A stretch of DNA of 64,000 nucleotides from Mycobacterium simulans (GTDB lineage Bacteria > Actinomycetota > Actinomycetes > Mycobacteriales > Mycobacteriaceae): the NCBI RefSeq assembly GCF_900232995.1, contig NZ_OCVX01000003.1:3385220-3449219 (forward strand), read 5' to 3'. The stretch's first letter is position 1. Every line of letters starts with the position of its first letter. Below, in pieces: positions 8,003 to 16,360 of this stretch. Position numbers and translations under genes: made by a program. Under the pieces are notes generated by a model. That model was not told the DNA's origin and made no database searches. It saw only the letters and a list, made by a program, of their open reading frames with translations.

Positions 8003-9219
8003 CGATTCTCGAATCTTCTGTTTCGCCGATCGCATTGATGGAAAGGTATGCAGCACACAACTATTCGCCGCTGCCCGTAGTCGCGGCTAGTGCCGAGGGC
8101 GCGTGGATCGCCGATATCGACGGCCGCCGCTACCTGGACTGCCTGGCCGCCTACTCGGCGGTCAATTTCGGCCATCGCAACCCCGAGATCACCGCGACGG
8201 CACACGCTCAGCTCGACACCGTCACACTGGTCAGCCGTGCGTTCCATTCCGACCGTCTTGGACCGTTCTGCGCCGCACTTGCCCAGCTGTGCGGGAAGGA
8301 CATGGTGCTGCCGATGAACTCGGGCGCCGAAGCCGTGGAAAGCGCTCTCAAAGTCGCCCGCAAGTGGGGAGCCGACATCAAGGGGGTCCCTGAGGGTCGG
8401 GCAAACATCATCGTGGCGGACAACAACTTCCATGGCCGCACGATCAGCATTGTTAGCTTCTCGTCCGATCCGGTTGCGCGCAACGGCTTTGGGCCGTTTA
8501 CACCGGGATTCCGCTCGGTGCCATTCGGCGACACCGCAGTGCTGGCTCGAGCGATCGACGACGACACCGTCGCGGTGCTGCTGGAGCCGATTCAGGGTGA
8601 GGCGGGCATCATCGTCCCACCCGACGACTACCTGCCGGACGTACGTGCGCTGTGCTGGGAGCACAACGTGCTGATGATCGCCGACGAAATTCAGTCGGGG
8701 CTGGCTCGCACCGGCTACACATTCGCCTGCGACCACTGGGGGGTGGTGCCCGACGTCATCCTACTGGGCAAGGCACTTGGCGGCGGTGTGGTTCCGCTGT
8801 CGGCGGTGGTCGCCGACGACGAGGTCCTCGGCGTGCTGCATCCTGGCGAACACGGCTCGACGTTCGGCGGCAACCCGTTGGCCGCGGCGATCGGAACCAC
8901 GGTGGTGTCGATGCTGGCGCGGGGTGAATTTCAGCTGCGCTCGGCGCAATTGGGTGCACATCTGCATGGGCGGCTGGCGGAGCTGATTGGCGACGGAGTG
9001 GTGGCGGTGCGCGGACTGGGGCTGTGGGCGGGTGTCGACATCGAGCCGGCATTGGGCACCGGTAGGGAGATTAGCCTGCGGTTGGTCGATCGCGGTGTCC
9101 TGGTGAAGGACACCCAGGGCTCGACGTTGCGGTTCGCGCCGCCACTGGTGATCACCGAGCAAGAGATCGACTGGGCGGTGGGCCAGTTCGCGGCCGTGCT
9201 CCGGGAGGCTCATAATTAG
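7999..9219 (+). CDS. rocD: Ornithine aminotransferase
   Basis: The 406-residue class III PLP aminotransferase converts ornithine plus 2-oxoglutarate to glutamate semialdehyde and glutamate. Visible motifs are MNSGAEAVESALK (cofactor phosphate site), NNFHGRT, the aspartate that holds the pyridine ring in LMIADEIQSGLARTG, and the Schiff-base lysine in LLGKALGGG (K258). I chose the ATG at 7999 because it overlaps the upstream stop as ATGA, although the frame is open from an ATG at 7975. In M. tuberculosis H37Rv this gene is, as I recall, split by a frameshift into rocD1 and rocD2; here it is one uninterrupted frame of normal length, so the enzyme is probably active. Confidence 0.95.
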   Translation: MTILESSVSPIALMERYAAHNYSPLPVVAASAEGAWIADIDGRRYLDCLAAYSAVNFGHRNPEITATAHAQLDTVTLVSRAFHSDRLGPFCAALAQLCGKDMVLPMNSGAEAVESALKVARKWGADIKGVPEGRANIIVADNNFHGRTISIVSFSSDPVARNGFGPFTPGFRSVPFGDTAVLARAIDDDTVAVLLEPIQGEAGIIVPPDDYLPDVRALCWEHNVLMIADEIQSGLARTGYTFACDHWGVVPDVILLGKALGGGVVPLSAVVADDEVLGVLHPGEHGSTFGGNPLAAAIGTTVVSMLARGEFQLRSAQLGAHLHGRLAELIGDGVVAVRGLGLWAGVDIEPALGTGREISLRLVDRGVLVKDTQGSTLRFAPPLVITEQEIDWAVGQFAAVLREAHN

Positions 9220-9243
9220 CCGATCTGGCGACGGGAGGCGCAA

Positions 9244-10707
9244 TTGCCGGCTACTTCGATCGGCCTGCGAGAGCAGATGTTGCGGCGCCGCCCAGTGGGC
9301 GGCGCTCCCGTGGCACATGGGGCGGTAGGGAGTCTCAAGCGAAGCTTCGGCACGTTTCAGTTGACCATGTTCGGGGTCGGCTCGACGATTGGCACGGGGA
9401 TCTTTTTCGTGTTGTCCGAGGCGGTGCCCGAGGCCGGTCCCAGCGTGATCGTTTCGTTCATCATTGCCGGCATCGCGGCCGGGCTCGCCGCGATCTGCTA
9501 TGCGGAATTGGCTTCGGCGGTACCCGTTTCGGGCTCGTCGTACTCGTATGCGTACGCCACGCTGGGTGAGGCGGTCGCGATCTGTGTGGCGGCGTGTCTG
9601 CTACTGGAATACGGGGTGGCAACCGCCGCGGTCGCGGTCGGTTGGAGCGGTTACGTCAATAAGCTGTTGGCCAACGTGTTCGGATGGCAATTGCCCCGCG
9701 CATTGTCGTTGGCCCCGTGGGACTCAGAGCCCGGCCTACCACAAGGCTATGTGAACCTGCCCGCAATCATCCTGATCGGATTGTGTGCGCTGCTGTTGAT
9801 CCGGGGCGCCAGCGAGTCGGCGAAGGTCAATGCGGTCATGGTGTTGATCAAGCTCGGGGTGCTGGGCATGTTCGTGATCATCGCGTTAACCGCATACAGC
9901 AGCGATCACTTCAAGGACTTCGCCCCCTTCGGTGTCGCCGGCGTTGGTGCGGCGGCGGGCACGATTTTTTTCTCGTTCATCGGCCTGGACGCGGTGTCGA
10001 CGGCGGGCGAGGAGGTGAACAATCCGCAGCAGACCGTGCCACGCGCGCTGATCGCGGCCCTTTTTATCGTCACCGGTGTCTATGTGCTCGTCGCGTTCGC
10101 CGCCCTGGGCACCCAGCCCTGGCAGGTGTTCGGCGGTCAGGAAGAAGCCGGGCTGGCCACCATTCTCGACAACGTCACCCGCGGCACCTGGGCCAGCACC
10201 ATTTTGGCTGCGGGCGCGGTCATCTCAATCTTCACGGTCACGCTGGTCACCATGTACGGCCAAACCCGGATCCTGTTCGCGATGGGCCGCGACGGCCTGC
10301 TGCCGACGCGGTTCGCGACGGTGAACCTGCGCACGATGACTCCCGTGAACAACACGGTGATCGTCGGGATCGCGGCGTCGATCCTGGCCGCCGTTGTACC
10401 GCTGAACCACCTGGCGGACATGGTGTCCATCGGCACCTTGACCGCGTTCATCGTGGTGTCGGTCGGGGTGATCATCCTGCGCGTGCGCCAGCCCGATCTG
10501 CCGCGCGCGTTCCGGGTGCCGGGTTACCCTGTCACGCCCGTTCTTTCGGTGCTGGCGTGCGGATATCTGCTCTACAGCCTGCATTGGTACACCTGGATCG
10601 CGTTCGGTGGATGGCTTGCGGTGGCCCTGAGCTACTACCTGGTGTGGGGGCGCCACCACAGCGCGCTTAATAGGCCCATGGAAGGCCTAAGCGAGGAAAC
10701 GCTGTGA
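9244..10707 (+). CDS. rocE: Basic amino-acid permease, APC superfamily
   Basis: The 487-residue integral membrane transporter has about 12 hydrophobic segments. The APC signature GVGSTIGTGIFFV lies in TM1, and a conserved polar loop SFIGLDAVSTAGEEVNNPQ lies near the middle. The TTG at 9244 is preferred because GGGAGG sits five bases upstream; an ATG at 9280 would give 475 residues, near the length I recall for the M. tuberculosis protein. It follows rocD by 24 bp and overlaps the next gene by GTGA, so it is part of the arginine/ornithine operon and is likely to import arginine, ornithine or a related cationic amino acid. Specificity is inferred from context. Confidence 0.88.
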   Translation: MPATSIGLREQMLRRRPVGGAPVAHGAVGSLKRSFGTFQLTMFGVGSTIGTGIFFVLSEAVPEAGPSVIVSFIIAGIAAGLAAICYAELASAVPVSGSSYSYAYATLGEAVAICVAACLLLEYGVATAAVAVGWSGYVNKLLANVFGWQLPRALSLAPWDSEPGLPQGYVNLPAIILIGLCALLLIRGASESAKVNAVMVLIKLGVLGMFVIIALTAYSSDHFKDFAPFGVAGVGAAAGTIFFSFIGLDAVSTAGEEVNNPQQTVPRALIAALFIVTGVYVLVAFAALGTQPWQVFGGQEEAGLATILDNVTRGTWASTILAAGAVISIFTVTLVTMYGQTRILFAMGRDGLLPTRFATVNLRTMTPVNNTVIVGIAASILAAVVPLNHLADMVSIGTLTAFIVVSVGVIILRVRQPDLPRAFRVPGYPVTPVLSVLACGYLLYSLHWYTWIAFGGWLAVALSYYLVWGRHHSALNRPMEGLSEETL

Positions 10708-11582
10708 CTGTCGTCGTCGGATATCGGTCCGGCAGAGTGGGGCTTTCGGCGTTGCAGCTGGCCGTCCGTGCCGCGCGCACGCTGAACACCTCGCTCACCG
10801 TGGCGACCGTGGTGCCGAAGCCCTGGCTGACGCCATCGCTTGCACGTGTTGACGCCGAGTACGAGGAGTGGGCGGAACGACTTGCCGCGGACTCGGCGCG
10901 GGAGGCCCAGCGTTACCTGCGCGCATTGGCCGACGGGATCGAGGTCAGCTATCGCCATCTTGCGTATCGTTCGGTGTCGGGTGGGTTGATCGAGCTGGTC
11001 GATGAACTCAACGCCGAGCTTGTGGTGCTGGGTTCGTTTCCCGATGGGCGACGCGCGCGGGTGTTGATCGGTTCGACCGCCGACTGGCTCTTGCATTCGT
11101 CGCCGGTGCCGGTAGTGCTCAGCCCGCGCCAATACCGTTCCCGCACAAGCCGGTTGACACGGATCACATGTGGCTACTCGACAACGGCGGAATCGGCGGA
11201 CGTGGTGCGGCGATGCTCGGGCCTGGCCGGGCGCTACCGGGTTCCGTTGCGGGTGATCACTTTCGCGGCCCGTGGCCGAACCATGTATCCGCCGGAGGTG
11301 GGGCTGCACGCCGAGGCGCTGGTCTTGGAGGCGTGGGCGGCCCAAGCGCGAGAAATGCTGGAAAATTTAAGAACTGAAGGCATTGTCGATGAAGACGTTG
11401 TGCTGCAGGTGGTTACCGGAAACGGCTGGCAGCAGGCGCTCGACGCGACGGATTGGGAGGACGGCGAGATTCTGGCGTTGGGCACCTCACCGCGTGGCGA
11501 TATCGCCAGGGTTTTCCTCGGGTCTCATAGCGGCAAGATCATCCGCCACAGTCCGGTGCCGGTGATGGTATTGCCCGGCTAG
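10704..11582 (+). CDS. Universal stress protein, two tandem USP domains (Rv2319c-like)
   Basis: The 292-residue cytosolic protein has two USP folds. The first (1-140) opens with VVVGYRSGRVGLSAL and the second ends with LGTSPRGDIARVFLGSHSGKII, the G-x2-G-x9-G(S/T) ATP-binding pattern of ATP-type USPs; the first domain has a similar LGSFPDGRRARVLIGSTADWLL. The GTG start overlaps the permease stop by 4 bp (GTGA). USPs co-transcribed with transporters often modulate transport under stress; that role is an inference. It converges on uspC, whose similar-looking name is unrelated. Confidence 0.88.
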   Translation: MTVVVGYRSGRVGLSALQLAVRAARTLNTSLTVATVVPKPWLTPSLARVDAEYEEWAERLAADSAREAQRYLRALADGIEVSYRHLAYRSVSGGLIELVDELNAELVVLGSFPDGRRARVLIGSTADWLLHSSPVPVVLSPRQYRSRTSRLTRITCGYSTTAESADVVRRCSGLAGRYRVPLRVITFAARGRTMYPPEVGLHAEALVLEAWAAQAREMLENLRTEGIVDEDVVLQVVTGNGWQQALDATDWEDGEILALGTSPRGDIARVFLGSHSGKIIRHSPVPVMVLPG

Positions 11583-11601
11583 CGCTGGGCGTCCTCACGC
11601 G

Positions 11602-11661
11602 GCCGAGCGTCACGCCAGCGTGGCGGCCGGCGCCGAGCGTCACGCCAGCGTGGCGGCCGGC
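11602..11661. repeat. Two tandem 30-bp GC-rich repeats between convergent genes
   Basis: A 30-bp unit beginning GCCGAGCGTCACGCCAGCG is repeated twice exactly (11602-11631, 11632-11661). Each copy contains CGCCA-CG... TGGCG dyad symmetry able to form a short hairpin. It fills the gap between the convergent stops at 11582 and 11670, so a bidirectional terminator is the simplest reading; no T-tract is present. Confidence 0.7.
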
Positions 11662-11669
11662 GCCAGCGA

Positions 11670-12986
11670 CTACCGCTGCGCGGCGGCGTTGGCGGCCGCC
11701 TGAGCCTGCCGCAGAATCGTCACGACATCGCCGCGGCCGAGGAACATTTCATCGAAATAGGGTTGCAGCGCCTCGTTGCCGGCAGCAAAGCCGGCACCGC
11801 CGGGCGCTGGAATGCGCGGTCCGTTCAGCACGGCGAAGAACGGCGTGACGTCGACACCCTTGGCCTTCCAGTAGGCGAAGTAGCTGGGCTGGGCGGAGAG
11901 CACCGCGGGAATGGCCGCGCCCTCGCGGCCTAGATAGGCGTTGCCCTCGCTGCTGCCCATCCATGCCAGTACTTGGCGCACCGCGTCCGGGTGTTTGGAT
12001 GCCGAGTTGCCCGCTGCGGCAATACCATTGGTAACGCTGACCCTCCCTTTGGGGCCAGCAGGCATCATCGCTACACCCCAGTGGAAGGTGGCATCGCGGA
12101 CCACGGCCGCGAGGTTGTAGGTGCCGGATTGGAACAGCGCCATCTTGCCGGCCAGAAACTGGTTGCGGGAGAAATCGCCGTTGTCGTTGGTGTCGGAGGC
12201 CGGCGGTGCGACGTGGTCGTAGTTGATCAGGCCGACGAGATATCGGAAGGCGTCTACGGCCCCGGGGTTATCGAAGGCGAACTGGCTGTCGCGTTGGAAC
12301 ACGCCGCCGGCCGAGCCGATGTAGTTGAGATAGATGCCCTGTGGATCGTTGGCGGCGTTATAGCCCCACTGGCGGACTCGTCGGGCCTCGAAACCCGTTG
12401 TGCCCGCGCGATGTCCGTCCGCGTCGACGGTGAGCCGGGCCAGCAGTGGCCGCAACGTGTCGTTGCCGTCGGGGCTCCACCGCAGGTTATCGAGCTGAGC
12501 GGAATCGACACCGGCTGCGGCCAGCAGGTCTGCGTTGTAGAACATCGCGATCCCGGCGTCGGTCAGCTGCGGCACGCCCCACAGCACACCCGAGCGGGTG
12601 AACTGATCAACGACCGCGGGCTCCCACTCCGCGCTCGGGATGATTTGCATCAATCGGCCGCTGTCGGCGTAGCCGGCGAGATATGCGTTGGACAGCCAGA
12701 AGATGTCGTCGGCGCTGCCGCCGGCCACATCGGTGCGCAGGGTGTCGAAGTATGTGGAGTAGGAGACCAGATTGGTGCGCACCTCAATGTTGGGATGTGT
12801 GCGGGTGAACGCGGCGAAGGATTCCCGGTACGCCGATGCGATCGGTTCGGCCCACAGCCGCACGGTCACGACGATCTTGCCGCCAGTAGGTTCGCCCGAA
12901 CGGTTCATGACCACCGCCGTCGCACCCAGCAGCACCGCGACGAGCATGAGCGCTCCAGCGGCCAATGTGGAGAAGCGAGGCCTCAT
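11670..12986 (-). CDS. uspC: Sugar ABC transporter solute-binding protein UspC
   Basis: The 438-residue extracellular solute-binding protein is of the type used by carbohydrate importers. The N-terminus has a hydrophobic anchor (about residues 7-28, ending VVMNRSG) with no lipobox cysteine, so it is probably membrane-anchored by its signal segment. The binding-protein core follows (LWAEPIASAYRESFAAF, then KMALFQSGTYN). It is the last gene of the uspA-uspB-uspC set. The M. tuberculosis orthologue binds amino sugars and relates to cell-wall sugar recycling (family knowledge). A 91-bp gap containing a strong stem-loop separates it from uspB, which may set its expression separately from the permeases. 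Confidence 0.92.
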   Translation of the reverse strand: MRPRFSTLAAGALMLVAVLLGATAVVMNRSGEPTGGKIVVTVRLWAEPIASAYRESFAAFTRTHPNIEVRTNLVSYSTYFDTLRTDVAGGSADDIFWLSNAYLAGYADSGRLMQIIPSAEWEPAVVDQFTRSGVLWGVPQLTDAGIAMFYNADLLAAAGVDSAQLDNLRWSPDGNDTLRPLLARLTVDADGHRAGTTGFEARRVRQWGYNAANDPQGIYLNYIGSAGGVFQRDSQFAFDNPGAVDAFRYLVGLINYDHVAPPASDTNDNGDFSRNQFLAGKMALFQSGTYNLAAVVRDATFHWGVAMMPAGPKGRVSVTNGIAAAGNSASKHPDAVRQVLAWMGSSEGNAYLGREGAAIPAVLSAQPSYFAYWKAKGVDVTPFFAVLNGPRIPAPGGAGFAAGNEALQPYFDEMFLGRGDVVTILRQAQAAANAAAQR

Positions 12987-13001
12987 CGGGGCCCCCTCGT
13001 G

Positions 13002-13064
13002 CGCCGAGACTGCGGTGAGCGTGGCGGATCGCCGAAAAGCGTAGCGCTCACTGCAGTCTCGGCG
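13002..13064 (-). promoter_or_regulatory. Large stem-loop in the uspB-uspC intergenic gap
   Basis: Arms 13002-13021 and 13045-13064 are 20 bp each and complementary apart from one mismatch, with a 23-base loop. It lies 15 bp upstream of uspC and just after the uspB stop, inside the operon. It could be an attenuator, an RNA-processing barrier that raises the binding-protein level relative to permeases, or a mobile repeat. Confidence 0.6.
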
Positions 13065-13077
13065 GCGCGATGAGCCC

Positions 13078-13899
13078 TCACTTGAGCCCCGAGACGACGA
13101 TCGACGAGACGATGTGCCGCTGCGAAACGACGAAAAGTGCGATCAGCGGCACGATCGCGACCGTCGTCGCCGCCATCACGAGTGTCCACTGCGAGTTGAA
13201 CCGCGACTGCAGGTCGGCCGTGGCCACCGTCAGCACCCGCCACTTGCGACCGCTGGTGATCACCAGCGGCCACATAAAGTTGTTCCACTGTGAGACCACG
13301 GTGATCAGCGTCATCGCGGCCAGGACCGGGCGGCTTGAGGGGATCACCACATGTGCGAGCACGTCCAACGTGTTGGCGCCGTCGATGCGCGCAGCGTTGA
13401 TCAAGTCGTCCGGGATGAGCCGAAAGTGCTCGCGTAGCAAGAAAATCGCGTACGGGGAGCCAAACATGAAGGGCAGCACCAAAGCCCAGAACGTGTTACG
13501 CAGGCCAAGCTGGGCCATCATCAGATACAGCGGCACCACGGTGACCGTCGCCGGCACCATCAGGGTCGCGATGTAGACCCAGAAGAGCACGTCTCGTCCG
13601 GGAAATTGCAACCGCGCGAACGCGTATGCTGCCAGCACCGAAAAGGTCAGCTGGCCCAGCAGAATCACCGCCGTCATGAGCGCGGTCACCGCCGCCGCTC
13701 GGCCGAAGCCGGCGCCGGCCAGATCGGTGTAGTTGGCCAATGTGGGTGGCCGCGGCAATTGCAGGGGTGTACCCGTGGCGAACTGGTGCGCGGACGTGAA
13801 TGACGTCAGTAACCCAAGTACGAATGGCAGCAATGTGATCACCGCGCCCAGCAGCAGGCCGAAGTAGATGGCCGGGGTAGAGAAGCTACGTGAGGTCAT
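13078..13899 (-). CDS. uspB: Sugar ABC transporter permease UspB
   Basis: The 273-residue inner-membrane permease has about six hydrophobic segments. The conserved cytoplasmic EAA-type loop, which contacts the ATPase, reads DDLINAARIDGANTLDVLAHVVIPSSRPVLAA. It belongs to the MalG-like second-permease family. Its start overlaps the end of uspA by 14 bp, indicating coupled translation. With UspA it forms the channel for the sugar delivered by UspC. No dedicated ATPase is encoded here, so a shared ATPase elsewhere must energize it, as is common for this class. Confidence 0.92.
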   Translation of the reverse strand: MTSRSFSTPAIYFGLLLGAVITLLPFVLGLLTSFTSAHQFATGTPLQLPRPPTLANYTDLAGAGFGRAAAVTALMTAVILLGQLTFSVLAAYAFARLQFPGRDVLFWVYIATLMVPATVTVVPLYLMMAQLGLRNTFWALVLPFMFGSPYAIFLLREHFRLIPDDLINAARIDGANTLDVLAHVVIPSSRPVLAAMTLITVVSQWNNFMWPLVITSGRKWRVLTVATADLQSRFNSQWTLVMAATTVAIVPLIALFVVSQRHIVSSIVVSGLK

Positions 13900-14809
13900 A
13901 GCTGATCCGCCGCCGGAAGTACAGATGCTGAACGAAGGTGACGCCGATGAGGATCACGAACAGCACCACCGCCATCACCGAGGCCCGTCCGATGGCCGCC
14001 GAGCCGAAAGCCTCCGCGTAGATGCGGTGGGCAACCAGGTCGGTGCTGCCCTCCGGTCCGCCCCCGGTCAGCGCGTACACGATATCGAAAATCTGTGCGG
14101 CGCTGACGATTCCGGTGACCAGGACGAAGAACATCGTCGGCCGCAGCATTGGCAGGGTGATGCGCCAGAATCGCTGCCAGGTGTTGGCGCCGTCGGTGCG
14201 CGCGGCGTTGTGGATGTCGTCGGGGATAGCCAGCAGGCCCGCCAAGAACGACAACGACACATAGCCGACGTTGGTCCAGACGACGACGGCCGCAACCAGC
14301 GGCAGGGCAAGGTCGGGATTGGTGAGCCATTCGATGCGGCGTCCCAGGACGGTGCTGACCGCGCCATCGGTGGGTGCCAGGATCCAGCGCCACATCACCG
14401 CGATCGCCAGCGGGGCGCAGATCCACGGTAGCACGTACAACGTCCGGACGAAATTGGTGCCCGGAAGCCCGCGGGCCAGCATGATCGCCGCCACCAGTCC
14501 GAGCACCGTCTGCGCCGGCACCACGATCGCCACGAAGATGGCGGTGACCACCAGCGAATCGCCGAAGCCGGCGTCGGAGAGCACCGACCGCCAGTTGGCC
14601 AGGCCGACGTAGTGCAGGGGACCCAGCAGGTCCCACCGATACAGGCTCAGCCAGACCACGACGAGGATGGGAAGCAGCAAAAACGCGATCACGCCGAACA
14701 GGCTGGGTGCTAGCAGGGCGTACGCCAGCGCAGTGGTTCGGCGTGGCGCCGGGCATATGCGCCGCTTCACCTCATCGCTGCGCTCTGCATCGTCGCCGGC
14801 GTGGCTCAT
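13886..14809 (-). CDS. uspA: Sugar ABC transporter permease UspA
   Basis: The 307-residue MalF-like permease begins at the ATG at 14809; the frame stays open far upstream, but that part is antisense to the TldD gene and not coding. There are about six membrane segments; the EAA loop is DDIHNAARTDGANTWQRFWRITLPMLRP. Partner permease UspB follows with a 14-bp overlap. The gene is divergent from the TldD gene with only about 33 bp between starts, so both promoters must be very compact or overlapping. No strong Shine-Dalgarno is seen, so a GTG/ATG choice slightly downstream is possible. Confidence 0.88.
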   Translation of the reverse strand: MSHAGDDAERSDEVKRRICPAPRRTTALAYALLAPSLFGVIAFLLLPILVVVWLSLYRWDLLGPLHYVGLANWRSVLSDAGFGDSLVVTAIFVAIVVPAQTVLGLVAAIMLARGLPGTNFVRTLYVLPWICAPLAIAVMWRWILAPTDGAVSTVLGRRIEWLTNPDLALPLVAAVVVWTNVGYVSLSFLAGLLAIPDDIHNAARTDGANTWQRFWRITLPMLRPTMFFVLVTGIVSAAQIFDIVYALTGGGPEGSTDLVAHRIYAEAFGSAAIGRASVMAVVLFVILIGVTFVQHLYFRRRISYDLT

Positions 14810-14842
14810 AGGAGTATTAAAGCCGGTCGTTACGGTGTAGCC

Positions 14843-16360
14843 GTGACACCCAATCGGGGGATCGATGACGACTTCCTGGGCCTGCCGCGCCACGAGTTGG
14901 CCGACGCCGCGCTGTCGGCGGCGGTTGCGGCTGGCGCTAGTCATGCCGACCTGCGAATTCACCGCATCAGCACCGAGATCATCCAGTTGCGCGACGGCGA
15001 GCTGGAGACCGCCGTCGTCAGCCGGGAGGTTGGTCTTGCGGTGCGGGTCATCGTCGCGGGTACGTGGGGATTTGCCTCCCATGCCGAGTTGTCGCCCTAC
15101 GTCGCGGCGGCCACCGCGCGCCGCGCGGTGCACGTCGCGACGGTGCTGGCGCCGCTGAACAAGGAGCGCGTCAAACTGGCGCCCGAACCGGTATACGTCG
15201 ATGCCGCCTGGGTATCGAACTACCAGATCGACCCATTCAGCATCCCCGCGGCGGACAAGATCGCGGTCCTGGAGGACTACTCCGGGCGGTTGCTCGACGC
15301 CGACGGCATAGACCATGTTTCGGCCGGTCTGACCGCGGTCAAGGAGCAGACGTTTTATGCCGACACCTTCGGATCGTCGATCACGCAGCAGCGGGTGCGG
15401 GTGATGCCGTCCCTGGAGGCGGTGGCCGTCGACGCGGCCGCCGGCAGCTTCGACTCGATGCGTACGCTGGCGCCGCCGACGGCTCAAGGCTGGGAAGTGG
15501 TGGCGGGCGACGAAGTGTGGAACTGGACCGAGGAGCTCGACGAATTGCCGTCGTTGCTGGCCGAGAAGGTCAGGGCGCCCAGCGTGATGCCAGGGCCCAC
15601 CGATTTGGTGATCGACCCGACCAATCTGTGGTTGACCATTCACGAATCCATTGGCCATGCAACCGAATACGACCGCGCGATCGGCTATGAAGCCGCCTAC
15701 GCCGGAACTTCGTTTGCAACGCCGGACAAACTCGGCACCATGCGCTACGGCTCGCCGGTAATGAACGTGACCGCCGACCGCACCGTCGAATGCGGCTTGG
15801 CCACTATCGGTTACGACGACGAGGGAGTGGCCGCGCAAAGCTGGGATCTGGTGCGTGACGGCGTGTTTGTGGGCTATCAGCTCGACCGTGTGTTCGCCCC
15901 GCGGCTGGGGCAGCCGCGCTCCAACGGGTGTTCGTACGCCGACTCGCCGCACCACGTCCCGATTCAGCGGATGCCCAATGTCTCGCTGCAGCCGGGGGCC
16001 GACGGCCTCACCACCGAGGACCTGATCGGCCGTGTCGATGACGGCATCTACATCGTCGGCGACAAGTCATGGTCGATCGACATGCAGCGCTACAACTTTC
16101 AGTTCACAGGCCAACGGTTCTTCCGCATCCGAGACGGGGCCGTGTACGGGCAGTTGCGCGATGTCGCCTATCAGGCGACCACCACCGATTTCTGGAATTC
16201 GATGGAGGCCGTGGGCGGCCCGTCGACCTGGCGGCTAGGCGGCGCGTTCAACTGCGGTAAGGCCCAACCCGGCCAGGTGGCCGCCGTCAGCCACGGCTGT
16301 CCGTCGGCGTTGTTCCGAGGCGTCAATGTGCTCAACACCCGTACCGAGGGCGGCCGATGA
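14843..16360 (+). CDS. tldD: TldD-family metalloprotease subunit (Rv2315c-like)
   Basis: The 505-residue protein starts at the GTG at 14843; this gives the length I recall for the M. tuberculosis orthologue, whereas an upstream ATG at 14801 would collide with uspA. The zinc-binding HExxxH motif is intact as HESIGH (H267, E268, H272) followed by ATEYDRAIG. TldD is the catalytic half of the TldD/TldE (PmbA) peptidase, which degrades unfolded peptides and matures some modified peptides. The partner gene follows with an ATGA overlap, consistent with an obligate heterodimer. No substrate peptide gene is evident nearby. Confidence 0.9.
   Translation: MTPNRGIDDDFLGLPRHELADAALSAAVAAGASHADLRIHRISTEIIQLRDGELETAVVSREVGLAVRVIVAGTWGFASHAELSPYVAAATARRAVHVATVLAPLNKERVKLAPEPVYVDAAWVSNYQIDPFSIPAADKIAVLEDYSGRLLDADGIDHVSAGLTAVKEQTFYADTFGSSITQQRVRVMPSLEAVAVDAAAGSFDSMRTLAPPTAQGWEVVAGDEVWNWTEELDELPSLLAEKVRAPSVMPGPTDLVIDPTNLWLTIHESIGHATEYDRAIGYEAAYAGTSFATPDKLGTMRYGSPVMNVTADRTVECGLATIGYDDEGVAAQSWDLVRDGVFVGYQLDRVFAPRLGQPRSNGCSYADSPHHVPIQRMPNVSLQPGADGLTTEDLIGRVDDGIYIVGDKSWSIDMQRYNFQFTGQRFFRIRDGAVYGQLRDVAYQATTTDFWNSMEAVGGPSTWRLGGAFNCGKAQPGQVAAVSHGCPSALFRGVNVLNTRTEGGR

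Noticed and set aside
13886..15955. Leftward 689-codon open frame extending uspA across the TldD gene
   Set aside because: The sequence upstream of 14809 is antisense to tldD and shows no permease features; it is a GC-rich shadow frame.
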